A DNA stretch of 64,000 bases from NCBI GenBank assembly GCA_944321525.1, contig CALULQ010000006.1:56965-120964 (forward strand), in the 5' to 3' direction. The notes under the pieces were generated by a model. It made no database searches. It saw only the letters and a program-made list of their open reading frames with translations, and was not told the DNA's origin. The stretch's first letter is position 1. Each line of letters opens with the position of its first letter. The DNA is from an uncultured Paraprevotella sp. GTDB taxonomy: Bacteria > Bacteroidota > Bacteroidia > Bacteroidales > Bacteroidaceae. Of this stretch, positions 63,521-64,000 are shown one piece after another. The translations under genes and the position numbers were made by a program.

Positions 63521-64000
63521 TTAATTACATTTTGTAAAAATGTCTATCCGAAAAATGCCTGTTGGCATGGTTGGGACATCAAACATCGTCCATTTTATCT
63601 CAGTGTTTTCCAGTTTCATTATTATACAATCATGAAAAACGTCTAAAAGTTCGCGGGCTAAGCCATCATTATCATCAACTTTACGGTTATAATAAATAGC
63701 AAAGATTAAATTAGATACATCCTCCAATGAGACATATTTTGCAGGAAGGAATTTTTGTATATATTCTAATTCAGCCTTCAAATAATCAACGCTCCCTGAC
63801 AATATAAAGAAGTCAATAAACTTTGTACAAGAATGATAGCCCAAGAAACTTCTCACATCATTAAGGTCAAAACAAACCAGACTGTGGTTTATTATCAGAC
63901 TGAAAAATGAGTTCGTGAAATCCGCGACTCTTTTGTCCGCTTCTTCAAACAGTTCAGAAAACGTATGGCAAGGCAACGCATCATAATCCACAACGAAAAT
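63521..64000 (-). CDS. Unknown protein (5' end outside window)
   Basis: The frame is open to the right edge of the window, so the gene starts beyond it; at least 159 C-terminal residues are present (IFVVDYDALPCHTFSELFEE and on). Rich in Phe, Leu and Asp with helical character; no signal peptide, membrane helix or catalytic motif is visible in this part. AT-rich like the neighbouring island. I do not recognise the family. Confidence 0.6.
   Translation of the reverse strand: MFVVDYDALPCHTFSELFEEADKRVADFTNSFFSLIINHSLVCFDLNDVRSFLGYHSCTKFIDFFILSGSVDYLKAELEYIQKFLPAKYVSLEDVSNLIFAIYYNRKVDDNDGLARELLDVFHDCIIMKLENTEIKWTMFDVPTMPTGIFRIDIFTKCN

Overview
The window is a piece of a Bacteroidales chromosome, most likely Bacteroidaceae. 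The grounds are the complete Bat aerotolerance operon, a ribosomal-protein cluster carrying the Bacteroidetes-specific DUF4295 gene, a pyrB-pyrI pair, BspA-type leucine-rich repeats, and repeated promoter boxes of the form TAnnTTTG, which are the Bacteroidetes -7 element. The host-like sequence is GC-rich. The block from about 54.4 to 61.0 kb and the last 1.5 kb are visibly AT-rich.

Region 1 (1-36.6 kb) is core housekeeping DNA. It holds the 3' end of a GH25 lysozyme gene; the minus-strand operon moxR-DUF58-(Bat-associated)-batA-batB-batC-batD-batE-PAP2; ftsY-rimO and two HU-family genes, one fused through a membrane segment to a LysM domain; rpmB-rpmG-DUF4295; map-tsaD-cinA; an NCS2 permease with a ygbA homologue; a glycogen branching-enzyme operon; kdsB, a MORN-repeat protein and an IMPase; a compact folK; a PIN-domain toxin-antitoxin pair; a bifunctional penicillin-binding protein; pyrB-pyrI-flavin reductase-glyA; a glycosyltransferase, tilS, and two tandem tRNA-Cys genes. 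Three intergenic gaps (17.6, 26.8 and 36.1 kb) carry the same palindromic repeat family, which I do not recognise.

Region 2 (36.8-44.5 kb) is a sugar-acid catabolic locus. An AraC regulator is divergent from an aldo/keto reductase, an amidohydrolase lactonase, a zinc alcohol dehydrogenase, UxaB and UxaA. This order fits the L-galactose route reported for Bacteroides vulgatus, feeding D-tagaturonate into the uronate pathway. A Nudix hydrolase follows.

Region 3 (about 45.8-54.4 kb) is a mobilizable element. It has paired repeats next to a multi-HTH protein, a tyrosine integrase broken by a one-base deletion, an array of structurally matching hairpins, plasmid-like accessory genes, a likely oriT, MobC- and relaxase-type genes, and a truncated second recombinase. 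It looks mobilizable in trans but damaged for integration and excision.

Region 4 (54.4-64.0 kb) is an AT-rich island. A small Xre regulator is co-directional with a very large DUF4011-helicase-Vsr-like nuclease protein, the architecture of a reported antiphage system. Next comes an ISAon1/ISL3-type insertion sequence with a nonsense codon in its transposase, which sits between two genes it has truncated (a RES-like gene and a zinc-ribbon gene). The window ends in small Cys-rich and unknown genes.
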